Shown: piece by piece, positions 16,011 through 24,274 of the stretch
How the letters are laid out: every line of letters begins with the position of its first letter
Numbering within the stretch: position 1 is the stretch's first letter
From: CAZWSE01 sp964636575
Lineage (GTDB): Bacteria; Pseudomonadota; Alphaproteobacteria; Rhodobacterales; Rhodobacteraceae
Length of the DNA: 47,683 nucleotides
Assembly (NCBI GenBank): GCA_964636575.1
Contig: CAZWSE010000011.1
Span: 1-47,683 of the forward strand
Reading direction: 5' to 3'
Position numbers and translations under genes: made by a program
The notes under the pieces: generated by a model
Database searches by the model: none
Told to the model about the DNA's origin: nothing
The model's input: only the letters and a program-made list of their open reading frames with translations

Positions 16011-16985
16011 ATGCGATTTTTAACCCAACGCAAACGCTTCGACGATTTGACCGAACAAGAAATTCTGGCGCTGGCAATTTCGTCAGAAGAGGACGATGCA
16101 CGCATTTATCGGGGCTACGCAGAACACCTGCGTACCGAATTTCCAGACAGCGCCGCCGTGTTTGATGGGATGGCACTGGAAGAAGACGGGCACCGTCAAC
16201 GGCTGATCGCACTGCACGAAGACAGGTTCGGGTCGGTCATCCCGCTGATACGGCGTGAACATGTGGCGGGCTACTACAACCGCCGCCCCGTCTGGCTGGT
16301 GGAAAACCTCGGGCTGGATCGCATCCGTTCTGAGGCCGAAGCGATGGAGCGTGACGCCGAACAATTCTACCTCAAAGCCGCCGCGCGCACCTCTGATGCG
16401 GCGACGCGCAAACTGCTGGGCGATCTGGCCGCAGCCGAAGCAGGGCACCAATCCACGGCCAGCGATCTGGAACAAAAGCACCTTGGCGAAGACGCGCGCG
16501 AGGATGAAGATGAAACCGCACGGCGTCAGTTTATTCTGACATGGGTGCAACCGGGGCTGGCAGGGTTGATGGACGGGTCCGTCTCAACGCTGGCGCCCAT
16601 CTTTGCGACCGCATTCGCAACACAAAACACATGGACGACCTTCCTTGTAGGGGTCGCGGCCTCGGTCGGGGCGGGCATCTCGATGGGCTTTACAGAAGCA
16701 GCCTCCGATGACGGCGAACTCTCCGGGCGCGGCTCGCCTGTGAAACGTGGCATTTCGTCGGGTGTGATGACGACCGTGGGCGGCTTGGGCCATGCCCTGC
16801 CCTATCTGATCACAGACTTCTGGACCGCCACCATCATCGCCTTCATCGTGGTGTTTGTTGAGCTTTGGGCCATCGCTTGGATCCAGAACAAATACATGGA
16901 AACCCCGTTTTTCAGGGCTGTCTTTCAGGTGGTCTTGGGGGGCGCTTTGGTGCTTGGGGCAGGCATGCTCATCGGCAGCGGCTAA
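16011..16985 (+). CDS. mbfA: MbfA, membrane-bound ferritin-like iron exporter
   Basis: A 324-residue inner-membrane protein that exports iron and protects against iron and peroxide stress in rhizobia. The N-terminal half (about 1-165) is an erythrin/rubrerythrin-like ferritin domain with iron-ligand motifs SEEDDARIYRGYAEHL, LEEDGHRQRL, MERDAEQFY and AAEAGHQ. The C-terminal half is a VIT1/CCC1-type transporter with about five membrane helices, starting VQPGLAGLMDGSVSTLAPIFATAFAT and including SMGFTEAASD. This fusion is diagnostic of MbfA. The Irr-type box just upstream supports repression under low iron and release when haem-iron is plentiful. It is transcribed divergently from the TetR gene. 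Confidence 0.95.
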   Translation: MRFLTQRKRFDDLTEQEILALAISSEEDDARIYRGYAEHLRTEFPDSAAVFDGMALEEDGHRQRLIALHEDRFGSVIPLIRREHVAGYYNRRPVWLVENLGLDRIRSEAEAMERDAEQFYLKAAARTSDAATRKLLGDLAAAEAGHQSTASDLEQKHLGEDAREDEDETARRQFILTWVQPGLAGLMDGSVSTLAPIFATAFATQNTWTTFLVGVAASVGAGISMGFTEAASDDGELSGRGSPVKRGISSGVMTTVGGLGHALPYLITDFWTATIIAFIVVFVELWAIAWIQNKYMETPFFRAVFQVVLGGALVLGAGMLIGSG

Positions 16986-17024
16986 GCGCTTGCGGGCGGC
17001 TCGGGCTGCCGCTAGGTCTGCGGG

Positions 17025-17957
17025 ATGATCGAGGTCCTCTCCAAAACACTGCCCTTCTTTGCGCTGATCGGGCTTGGATATTGGGCCGGACGCACGCGGT
17101 TTTTCACCGAAGAGGCCACAGCCTATCTGACCAAGTTCGTGTTCTATTTTGCGCTCTCGGCGATGCTGTTCCGCTTTGCCGCCAATCTGGATATGGCGCG
17201 GGTTTTTGACGGGGAGTTGGTGCTGGCCTATTTGTTGGCAACGCTGGCCGTCTATGGGGTAGCGACCATCGTGGCGATGCTGCGCAAGCTGAACGTGGCC
17301 ACAGCGGCGGTCGAGGCGCAATGCGCGGCCATTGGAAACGTCGGTTTCCTAGGCATTCCGATGTTCGCAGTGATTTTTGGCGAAGCCGCCATAGGTCCGC
17401 TCATGCTCGCCCTCGCCGTTGATCTGATCGTCTTCTCATCGCTCATTGTGATCTTGATCACAGGCTCGCGCGACGGGCGGATGTCTTTGGGTGTGTTGCG
17501 CAGTGTAGGGCTCGGGCTTTTGAAAAACCCGATGATCCTCTCGATCTCTGCGGGTTTGATCTGGGCCACGCTGGCCCTGCCCATACCGGACCCGATGAAC
17601 GATTTTCTGGGCATCTTGGGCGGTGCCGCGACGCCCGGCGCACTCTTTGCCATCGGCGCATCTCTCGCGTCAAAATCAGCGGAGCGTTTGCAAATCGCAG
17701 GCTGGCTCTCGTTTTGCAAACTGGGGCTACATCCACTTTTTGTGGCCATCGCAGTGCTCTACATTTTTGAGATTGATCCATTCTCCGCCGCCGTCGTTAT
17801 CGCGGCCGCAGCCCTGCCCGTGGCAGGCAACGTCTACATGCTGGCACAACACTACGGGGTCGCACCACAACGGGTCTCGGGAACGATATTGCTCTCAACC
17901 GTTATCAGTATCCTGACCGTAAGTGCGGTGATCGCATGGGTTCAGCAACTGATCTAA
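17025..17957 (+). CDS. AEC (auxin efflux carrier) family transporter
   Basis: A 310-residue inner-membrane protein of the AEC family, with about ten hydrophobic helices in two five-helix halves joined by a short polar loop near residues 145-155 (SRDGRMSLG). Typical segments are LPFFALIGLGYWAGRTRFF at the N-terminus, NVGFLGIPMF in the middle and AAALPVAGNVYMLAQHYG near the end. Bacterial members move malate, malonate or other carboxylates; the substrate cannot be called. The name does not itself imply auxin transport. Its start is 39 nt after mbfA. A 33-nt intergenic element follows the stop. Confidence 0.9.
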   Translation: MIEVLSKTLPFFALIGLGYWAGRTRFFTEEATAYLTKFVFYFALSAMLFRFAANLDMARVFDGELVLAYLLATLAVYGVATIVAMLRKLNVATAAVEAQCAAIGNVGFLGIPMFAVIFGEAAIGPLMLALAVDLIVFSSLIVILITGSRDGRMSLGVLRSVGLGLLKNPMILSISAGLIWATLALPIPDPMNDFLGILGGAATPGALFAIGASLASKSAERLQIAGWLSFCKLGLHPLFVAIAVLYIFEIDPFSAAVVIAAAALPVAGNVYMLAQHYGVAPQRVSGTILLSTVISILTVSAVIAWVQQLI

Positions 17958-17958
17958 C

Positions 17959-17991
17959 CTTTACCCTTTGCAAAATACTCCCGCCGGAGGC
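17959..17991 (+). repeat. 33-nt Roseobacter-type intergenic element, copy 2
   Basis: The element starts CTTTACCCTTTGC one base after the AEC transporter stop codon and ends ATACTCCCGCCGGAGGC. It has the same length as copy 1 at 8677-8709 and shares its GC-rich end exactly (CCCGCCGGAGGC). Confidence 0.7.
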
Positions 17992-18061
17992 CCCGACATT
18001 GCGCCATGGCCTTGCCCCCTCGCCCCGCGCCCGTTAACCAAGGATAAACGGGGGACAGACA

Positions 18062-18892
18062 ATGAAAACGATTTCTGAGAACAAGGCATTCGGCGGCACC
18101 CAAGGCGTCTATTCGCACAGCTCTAAGGCCTGCCAATGTGACATGACCTTCGCAGTGTTTTTGCCGGAAGAGGCCGCCGACGGACCGGTGCCGGTGCTCT
18201 GGTATCTGTCGGGCCTGACCTGCACTCATGAGAACGCAATGGTCAAGGCGGGTGCGCAGCAATGGGCCGCCGAGCAAGGCATCGCGCTGGTCTTTCCAGA
18301 CACCTCCCCACGGGGCCCCGACGTCGCCGACGATGACGCATACGACCTCGGCCAAGGGGCCGGATTCTACGTCAACGCAACCGAAGCCCCATGGGCCCCA
18401 CACTTCCAGATGTGGGATTACATCTCAAACGAACTACCCGATCTTGTGGCTGAACACTTCGCCATCGACCGCGATTGCCAGTCCATCATGGGCCACTCCA
18501 TGGGCGGGCACGGGGCGTTGACCTTGGCGATGGGTAAGCCCGGCCAGTACCGATCCGTCTCCGCCTTCGCCCCCATTTGCAACCCCACCGCCAGCGATTG
18601 GGGCCGCAAACAACTGACTGCTTATCTGGGCGAAGATGAGGCCCTCTGGGCCGGCCACGACGCCACTTTGATGATGAGACAAGCCGGATATGACGGCCCC
18701 ATTTTGATCGACACGGGCACCGATGACCAATTTTTTGATCTGCTGGGAACCCAGGCTTTCGCCTCCGCCAGCATCGTCAAAAGAGCCAATACAACGCTGC
18801 GAATGCAGGACGGATATGACCACAGCTACTTCTTCGTATCCACGTTCATGGAGGACCACGTGACCTTCCACGCCAACGCCCTTTACGCATGA
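18062..18892 (+). CDS. fghA: S-formylglutathione hydrolase
   Basis: A 276-residue esterase D family hydrolase that splits S-formylglutathione into glutathione and formate, the second step of glutathione-dependent formaldehyde detoxification. Motifs: LSGLTCTHENAMVKAGAQ near residue 56-73, nucleophile elbow GHSMGGHGAL near residue 145-154, the acid DTGTDDQF and the histidine in DGYDHSYFF. The partner dehydrogenase is at 14140-15252. A weak hairpin (CCCGTT at 18030-18035, AACGGG at 18047-18052) precedes the start. The gene overlaps yaiI by four bases. Confidence 0.95.
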   Translation: MKTISENKAFGGTQGVYSHSSKACQCDMTFAVFLPEEAADGPVPVLWYLSGLTCTHENAMVKAGAQQWAAEQGIALVFPDTSPRGPDVADDDAYDLGQGAGFYVNATEAPWAPHFQMWDYISNELPDLVAEHFAIDRDCQSIMGHSMGGHGALTLAMGKPGQYRSVSAFAPICNPTASDWGRKQLTAYLGEDEALWAGHDATLMMRQAGYDGPILIDTGTDDQFFDLLGTQAFASASIVKRANTTLRMQDGYDHSYFFVSTFMEDHVTFHANALYA

Positions 18893-19338
18893 CGTCTCTC
18901 TACCTCGATGCAGATGCTTGCCCTGTCAAAGAGGAGGCCGAAAAGGTCGCGACGCGGCATGGAATCAGGATGTTTGTGGTCTCCAACGGAGGGCTGAGAC
19001 CGTCGCGAAACCCTCTGGTTGAGAACATCATCGTGGATACTGGACCGGATGTGGCGGATATGTGGATTGCGGACAGATGTGGCCCAAAAGACGTGGTCGT
19101 TACAGGGGATATTCCACTGGCGGCGAAGTGCATTGAGGCGGGGGCGAGGGTGCTGAAACACAACGGGGAATCGCTCACGCAGGCCAATATCGGGAACGTG
19201 CTGGCGACCCGTGATTTGATGGCGGATCTGAGGGCGGCGGACCCTTTCAGGCAGGGGGGCGGCAAGAGTTTTTCCAAGACGGACCGGTCCCGCTTTTTGG
19301 AAGCTTTGGAACGAGAATTGAGGGCTGCGAAACGGTGA
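18889..19338 (+). CDS. YaiI/YqxD (DUF188) family protein
   Basis: A 149-residue protein of the UPF0178/DUF188 family, with a PIN/NYN nuclease-like fold and no established function. Conserved acidic positions are visible: YLDADACPVKEEAEKVA at the N-terminus, DTGPDVADMWIADRC, and VVTGDIPLAAKCIEAGARVL. Its ATG overlaps the fghA stop (ATGA), so the two are co-translated, although no functional link is known. Two adjoining inverted repeats follow it at 19339-19368. Confidence 0.88.
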   Translation: MTSLYLDADACPVKEEAEKVATRHGIRMFVVSNGGLRPSRNPLVENIIVDTGPDVADMWIADRCGPKDVVVTGDIPLAAKCIEAGARVLKHNGESLTQANIGNVLATRDLMADLRAADPFRQGGGKSFSKTDRSRFLEALERELRAAKR

Positions 19339-19368
19339 GGTTTCGCGGCGAAACCCAACGTACGTTGG
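19339..19368. repeat. Two adjoining perfect inverted repeats after yaiI
   Basis: GGTTTCG-CGG-CGAAACC (19339-19355) is followed without a gap by the self-complementary CCAACGTACGTTGG (19355-19368), sharing one base. They begin directly after the yaiI stop and sit 18 nt before the HAD gene. There is no T run, so a simple terminator is unlikely. They could be a bidirectional mRNA end, a protein site or a family-specific repeat. Confidence 0.55.
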
Positions 19369-19386
19369 CTTAGGAGAGTATTTACC

Positions 19387-20007
19387 ATGACCCCAGAAGC
19401 CGTCATTTTCGACATTGGAAACGTGCTGATCGAGTGGCAGCCGGAGCGGTTCTATGACGCTCAGATCGGCGCAGAAAAGCGCCGCGCGATGTTTAGCGAA
19501 GTCGATCTGCATGAGATGAACGAACAGGTTGATCTGGGCCATCCGTTCACGGAGACGATCTATGGCTGGGCTGAAAAATACCCCGCGTGGCGCGCTGAAA
19601 TTCGGATGTGGCATGACCGCTGGATCGAGCTTGCGACGCCTGTGATTGATCATTCGGTCCGGCTGCAACGGGCGCTGCGGGCCAAGGGGGTTCCTGTCTA
19701 CGCGCTGACCAATTTCGGCATCGAGAGCTTTGCCTATGCGGCCACGGAATTCGATTTCCTGAACGAGTTCGACCGCAAATATGTCTCAGGGCATATGGCG
19801 GTGACCAAGCCCAGCCCGCGCATCTATGAGATGGTGGAACAGGACTGCGGGATTGCCCCAGAAGCCTTGCTGTTTGCAGACGACCGCGACGCCAATATTG
19901 CGCAAGCAAAATCGCGGGGTTGGCAGACGCATTTGTTCGAGCATCCGCAAGGCTGGGCCGACGCTCTGGTTGCACACGGGTTGTTGACACAGGACGAAGC
20001 CAAATGA
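19387..20007 (+). CDS. HAD-superfamily hydrolase (HAD-IA, YihX-like)
   Basis: A 206-residue phosphatase-type HAD protein. Motif I reads FDIGNVL, so the nucleophile Asp9 is present but the usual second Asp is Gly11, as in the YihX sugar-phosphatase branch. Motif II is ALTNFG, the motif III lysine is in VTKPSPRIYE and the motif IV acids in FADDRDANIAQA. The substrate is unknown. The start has a GGAGAG site upstream. Its end overlaps the next gene by four bases. Confidence 0.88.
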   Translation: MTPEAVIFDIGNVLIEWQPERFYDAQIGAEKRRAMFSEVDLHEMNEQVDLGHPFTETIYGWAEKYPAWRAEIRMWHDRWIELATPVIDHSVRLQRALRAKGVPVYALTNFGIESFAYAATEFDFLNEFDRKYVSGHMAVTKPSPRIYEMVEQDCGIAPEALLFADDRDANIAQAKSRGWQTHLFEHPQGWADALVAHGLLTQDEAK

Positions 20008-20912
20008 CGCCGCCTTTCATTCCATTTGAGGAAGGGCAAGCCAAGCTCGACTGGATCGAGATTACGGATGCGATTGAGGCCGGTCACCACCTGCCCCGCG
20101 CCGAAATCGGCGATACGTTTTTGTACCGTGACCCCGACACGCTGCTGTCGCGGGCGGCGTGGATCGACGGGCTTGGGCTGGCGGTCAAAAGTGCAACCGT
20201 CTTTCCAAGAAATCAGGCCAAGGGCAAACCCAATATCAACGGCGCGGTATCGCTGTTTTCAGACACAGACGGGTCACTGGCGGCGATGCTGGACTTTCAT
20301 CTGGTGACCAAATGGAAAACCGCCGGAGACAGCCTGCTTGCCGCGCGCAAACTGGCGCGGCCCGACAGCGAGAACATCTTGATCGTCGGCGCTGGCACAG
20401 TGGCTGCATCCCTGTTTGAAGCCTATTCTGCGGCCTTTCCCAAAGCCAAGTTCACCCTTTGGAACCGCACCCGCGAAAATGCGGTTACATTGGCCGACAG
20501 GCTTGGGATTTCGGTGGCCGACGATCTGGAAACGGCCGTGCGCAAAACCGATATTGTCACCAGCGCCACGATGTCCACGACACCCTTTATCAAAGGGGAG
20601 TGGTTCCAGCCGGGGCAGCATATTGACCTGATCGGCGCCTATCGCCCTGACATGCGCGAGGCTGATGATACCGCGCTGACGCGGGCCCGTGTTTTTGTTG
20701 ATAGCCTGGCCACAACCATCGGTCATATTGGCGAAATCAATATTCCACTGGAAAACGGCGTGATTACCCGTGAACAGATTGTTGCCGAATACTACGATAT
20801 AAGCGGGTTCTCGCGCAGGGGCGCAGATGATATAACCCTGTTTAAGAACGGCGGCGGTGCCCATCTTGATCTCATGGTGTGCCGCTACATTCTGGATAAG
20901 TGGAACGGGTAA
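20004..20912 (+). CDS. Ornithine cyclodeaminase / mu-crystallin family protein
   Basis: A 302-residue Rossmann-fold protein of the ornithine cyclodeaminase family, whose members include ornithine and alanine dehydrogenases and imine reductases. The NAD(P) loop is ILIVGAGTVAASLFEAY near residues 130-146; the family helix before it reads HLVTKWKTAGDSLLAARKLA. The end GISEINI-like segment (GEINIPLENGVITREQIVAEYYDISG) is also characteristic. The substrate cannot be assigned by eye. ATG at 20004 lies in the stop of the HAD gene (ATGA), and a downstream hydrolase starts 6 nt after it, making a three-gene unit. Confidence 0.87.
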   Translation: MTPPFIPFEEGQAKLDWIEITDAIEAGHHLPRAEIGDTFLYRDPDTLLSRAAWIDGLGLAVKSATVFPRNQAKGKPNINGAVSLFSDTDGSLAAMLDFHLVTKWKTAGDSLLAARKLARPDSENILIVGAGTVAASLFEAYSAAFPKAKFTLWNRTRENAVTLADRLGISVADDLETAVRKTDIVTSATMSTTPFIKGEWFQPGQHIDLIGAYRPDMREADDTALTRARVFVDSLATTIGHIGEINIPLENGVITREQIVAEYYDISGFSRRGADDITLFKNGGGAHLDLMVCRYILDKWNG

Positions 20913-20918
20913 AGTTGT

Positions 20919-21845
20919 ATGTGGTTTTTGATTGTCAGTCTGGCTTTTGTGCTGGCCGCCCCTTTTCTACTTGAGCGCGCCCGCCTTCCTATGGACCCTG
21001 AAACCCGCCGGACTGCGACGGGCGAGTTTGTCGAATTGTCCCAAGGTTTGACCTATTATGAGTGGTTTGGTCCGCAAGATGGCCCCAGAATCGTTTGTAT
21101 CCACGGTCTGACCACCCCGTCTTTTGTGTACCGCAGCTTTGCAAAGGCTTTGGCCGCGCTTGGGTATCGGGTTTTGACCTATGATCTGTATGGCCGCGGC
21201 TTTTCCGACCGTCCGCGCGGTAGACAGAACGATGCGTTTTTCCTGCGTCAGTTGAGCGATTTGCTGGCAGATAACCGGATGGGCAATGATTTGACCCTGA
21301 TCGGCTATTCGATGGGCGGTGCCATCGCCACGTCTTTTGCCGCCAAGTACCCTGCCCGTATGAAGCAGGTCATTCTGCTGGCTCCTGCCGGCATGACCAT
21401 GGCCCGCGGCAAGATGGTTGATTTCATGATCAAGACCCCTGTTTTGGGCGACTGGATCATGTTGGTCTTTTTCCCGCGCAAGCATCGCGAAGGCACCGAG
21501 GCCGAGCGTCATTTGCCCACAAGCGTGAATGGCATTGTTGACCTACAACAGACCGAATTGCGCCGTCGCGGGTTTATCCCTGCTGTTTTGTCCAGTTTGC
21601 GTGGCATTTTGCGTGGCTCTCAGGAAGCCGAGCATAAGATGATCGCCCAAGCCGGTTTGTCTGTTCATGCTATTTTTGGTGCCGAGGATGATGTGATCCC
21701 TGATCCTGCCTCTTCCCTGTTGCAGTCTTGGAACCCGAATGCTGATGTCTCTGTCATCCCCGAGGCGGGTCATGGTTTGACCTATACCCATACGGATGAG
21801 GTCATCGCCATTGTCACCGAAGCCTTGATCGAGACCCCTGCTTAG
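20919..21845 (+). CDS. Membrane-anchored alpha/beta hydrolase
   Basis: A 308-residue alpha/beta hydrolase with an N-terminal hydrophobic anchor (MWFLIVSLAFVLAAPFLL). The oxyanion-hole region is VCIHGLTTPSFVYRSFAKAL, the nucleophile elbow IGYSMGGAIATSFA with Ser near residue 131, the acid probably in IFGAEDDVIPD and the histidine in PEAGHGLTYTH. Likely an esterase or lipase acting at the inner membrane; the substrate is unknown. It starts 6 nt after the cyclodeaminase-like gene. Codons ending in T are common compared with genes to the left of 18 kb. Its last four bases overlap the convergent MFS gene. Confidence 0.9.
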   Translation: MWFLIVSLAFVLAAPFLLERARLPMDPETRRTATGEFVELSQGLTYYEWFGPQDGPRIVCIHGLTTPSFVYRSFAKALAALGYRVLTYDLYGRGFSDRPRGRQNDAFFLRQLSDLLADNRMGNDLTLIGYSMGGAIATSFAAKYPARMKQVILLAPAGMTMARGKMVDFMIKTPVLGDWIMLVFFPRKHREGTEAERHLPTSVNGIVDLQQTELRRRGFIPAVLSSLRGILRGSQEAEHKMIAQAGLSVHAIFGAEDDVIPDPASSLLQSWNPNADVSVIPEAGHGLTYTHTDEVIAIVTEALIETPA

Positions 21846-23080
21846 GCTGTTTGCCCCACCAGTGGCTTTTCCCTGATTGGCAGATGCACCAGCGCCGAGA
21901 ACGCGCCGACCCCGACCCCGATCCACCAGACCGTTTCGTACCCCCCCGTCATGTCGTACAGTCTGCCTCCGAGCCAGACCCCCATGAACGATCCCAACTG
22001 GTGGCTGAAGAATACGATCCCGTAGAGCGTTCCCATGTACCGCAGCCCGTATATGTGTGCCACCAGTCCTGATGTCAGCGGCACTGTTGCCAGCCACAGT
22101 GACCCCATCGCCACCGAGAACACCAACACCGACACTGGTGTGATCGGGAACATGATGAACAGTGCCGCGATGATTGTTCTTCCTGTGTAGATCCCTGCCA
22201 GCAGGTATTTCTTGGAGTATCTGCTGCCCGCCCAGCCTGCCAGCAGTGTCCCTGCGATGTTCGCCAGTCCGATCAGTGAGATCGCCACCGCCCCCAGTGC
22301 TGATGTCGTTGTGATCCCCATGTTGTGCAGTGCTGATCCTGCGAGGATTGGTCCGCAGAGTTCTGTCACGAATGCCGGGAAGTGTGCTGTGATGAATGCC
22401 AGTTGGTATCCGCACGAGAAGAACCCCAGAAAGATCAGCGTGTATGACGGGTCCTTGAACGCTTTGATCAGGATCGCCCCCATGCTTTCTTCCAGCTCTG
22501 CCTTGCTGGCCATTGGCGGTGCTTTCATCAGTGGCAGTGTCAGGATCAGTGCCAGTATTGCCACTGCGAAGCTGCTGAACACCATTTGCCAGCTCATGAA
22601 GCTGAGCATCCATTCTGCCATTGGTGCCCCGAAGACTTGTCCTGCGCTGCCTGCTGCTGTTGCCACTGCCAGCGCCATTGATCTGTTTTTGTCTGATGCT
22701 GCCCTGCCCACCACTGCCAGGATCACCCCGAACCCTGTTCCTGCCACCCCGAACCCGACCAGCCATGCGTATGTTTGGTGTTCTATCGGTGTGCTTGCGT
22801 TTGCTGACAGCACCAGCCCCAGTGCGTATGCGATTGCCCCGATGATGATCGCTTTGCGGTCTCCGATTTTCTCTGCGATTGCCCCGAAGATCGGTTGTCC
22901 TATTCCCCAGGCCAGGTTCTGGATTGCGATGGCCAGTGAGAATTCCGCCCTGAGCCATCCGAATTCCTCTGCGATGGGGATTTGGAACACCCCGAACGAC
23001 GCCCGCACTGCGAAGCTGACCATGATGATCACGCAGCCTACGATGAGCACGGGTGTGAAAAGCGGTGCGCGGTGGTCCAT
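21842..23080 (-). CDS. MFS transporter
   Basis: A 412-residue major facilitator with twelve apparent membrane helices. The N-terminus VLIVGCVIIMVSFAVRASFGVFQIPIAEEFGW and the loop IFGAIAEKIGDRKAIIIG (motif A region) resemble the monocarboxylate/oxalate-formate type. The substrate is unknown. The start has AAGGA 8 nt upstream. It converges on the alpha/beta hydrolase (4-nt overlap) and diverges from zapE. Confidence 0.92.
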   Translation of the reverse strand: MDHRAPLFTPVLIVGCVIIMVSFAVRASFGVFQIPIAEEFGWLRAEFSLAIAIQNLAWGIGQPIFGAIAEKIGDRKAIIIGAIAYALGLVLSANASTPIEHQTYAWLVGFGVAGTGFGVILAVVGRAASDKNRSMALAVATAAGSAGQVFGAPMAEWMLSFMSWQMVFSSFAVAILALILTLPLMKAPPMASKAELEESMGAILIKAFKDPSYTLIFLGFFSCGYQLAFITAHFPAFVTELCGPILAGSALHNMGITTTSALGAVAISLIGLANIAGTLLAGWAGSRYSKKYLLAGIYTGRTIIAALFIMFPITPVSVLVFSVAMGSLWLATVPLTSGLVAHIYGLRYMGTLYGIVFFSHQLGSFMGVWLGGRLYDMTGGYETVWWIGVGVGAFSALVHLPIREKPLVGQTA

Positions 23081-23203
23081 GGGTGTTGTCCTTTGTTCTT
23101 GGGTTCAGCATCCGATCTATTGGGTGCATCGTCAATTCAGCTTTTGTACCCTGCCCATCACCCGATCCGATGGATCGTCTTTTCAGCGCCCCATTGTCCC
23201 GCT

Positions 23204-24274
23204 ATGGGTAGCCCCGTGGAGTTGTTGTCAGCCCTTTATGCCCGCCGCGTGGCCGATGGCAGTTTGCATGTGGATCCTGCTCAGGAAGCCGCGTTGCCGC
23301 AGTTTGACCGCATCCAGACCGCCCTTGCCGAGCCCGTCAAGAAAGGGTTCTTCCGCAAAGCCCCCGAGCCGCCGCAGGGTCTTTACCTTTGGGGCGGTGT
23401 GGGCCGTGGCAAGTCGATGTTGATGGATTTGTTTGTGGACGGGCTGGACGGTATTCCGGCACGCCGCGTCCATTTTCATGCGTTTATGCAAGAAATCCAC
23501 GCCGCCCTGCACGAGGCCCGCAAATCCGAAACCGAGGACGCCATTGGCCCTGTCGCGGCGGAGGTCGCTAAATCGGTCAGGCTGCTTGCTTTTGACGAAA
23601 TGCAGATCAGCGACATCACGGATGCGATGATTGTGGGGCGGTTGTTTCAAGCGCTCTTTGATGCGGGCGTTGTGGTGGTGACCACGTCGAACCGGATACC
23701 GGATGATCTTTATAAGGACGGGCTGAACCGGCAGCTGTTCCTACCGTTCATCGAGCTTATCAAAGAGAAGATGGTTGTGCATGAGTTGGCCAGCCCGACG
23801 GATTACCGGCAGAACAGATTGGGCGGTGCGAAAGTCTATTTCTCGCCCATCTCAAGTGACAGCCGCGCAGAAATCAAAGCGGTGTGGGAGGACCTGAGCG
23901 GCGGACCCGCGTCACCCTTGACCCTGCATGTGAACAAACGCGAAGTGACCCTGCCCGCGTTTCGCAACGGGGTCGGGCGCGCCACGTTTTATGACCTCTG
24001 CGCCAAGCCGCTTGGGCCTGCGGATTATCTGGCCATTGCAGAGGCCGTGCGGGTGCTTGTGCTGGAAGATATCCCGAACCTGTCGCGGCAGAACTTCAAC
24101 GAGGCAAAGCGGTTCGTCACGCTGATTGATGCGCTTTACGAGGCCAAGGTGCGGTTGATTTGTTCGGCGGCGGCAATGCCTGAAATGCTGTATCTTGAAG
24201 GCGAAGGGTCGTTTGAATTTGAACGCACCGCCAGCCGTCTGCGCGAAATGCAATCGGATGGGTGGGGTGCTTAG
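23204..24274 (+). CDS. zapE: ZapE (AFG1-like) ATPase
   Basis: A 356-residue AFG1/ZapE family AAA-type ATPase. In E. coli ZapE is linked to the division ring under stress; the mitochondrial homologue AFG1 acts in respiratory-complex quality control. Walker A is GGVGRGKSMLMDLF near residue 61-74, Walker B LLAFDEMQI, and sensor VVTTSNRIPDDLYKDGLNRQLFLPFI is clear. No membrane segment. The ATG at 23204 is chosen because the upstream in-frame region overlaps the divergent MFS gene and promoter. Its last four bases overlap the end of folC. Confidence 0.93.
   Translation: MGSPVELLSALYARRVADGSLHVDPAQEAALPQFDRIQTALAEPVKKGFFRKAPEPPQGLYLWGGVGRGKSMLMDLFVDGLDGIPARRVHFHAFMQEIHAALHEARKSETEDAIGPVAAEVAKSVRLLAFDEMQISDITDAMIVGRLFQALFDAGVVVVTTSNRIPDDLYKDGLNRQLFLPFIELIKEKMVVHELASPTDYRQNRLGGAKVYFSPISSDSRAEIKAVWEDLSGGPASPLTLHVNKREVTLPAFRNGVGRATFYDLCAKPLGPADYLAIAEAVRVLVLEDIPNLSRQNFNEAKRFVTLIDALYEAKVRLICSAAAMPEMLYLEGEGSFEFERTASRLREMQSDGWGA

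Noticed and set aside
17025..17957. Auxin efflux carrier name as support for the auxin-degradation idea
   Set aside because: The AEC family name derives from plant PIN proteins; bacterial members usually move carboxylates, and this gene is about 16 kb from the nearest gene of the aromatic operon, so it is not evidence.
18030..18052. Hairpin CCCGTT / AACGGG before fghA
   Set aside because: The stem is only 6 bp with an 11-nt loop and no motif linking it to a regulator; it is mentioned only in the gene entry.
21543..23135. A long minus-strand open frame (530 codons) spanning the MFS gene and part of the alpha/beta hydrolase
   Set aside because: Its translation is low-complexity (many His, Arg, Gly, Asn, Asp) and lacks any domain, while the MFS frame over the same bases gives twelve helices. 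It is a frame shadow of GC-rich coding.
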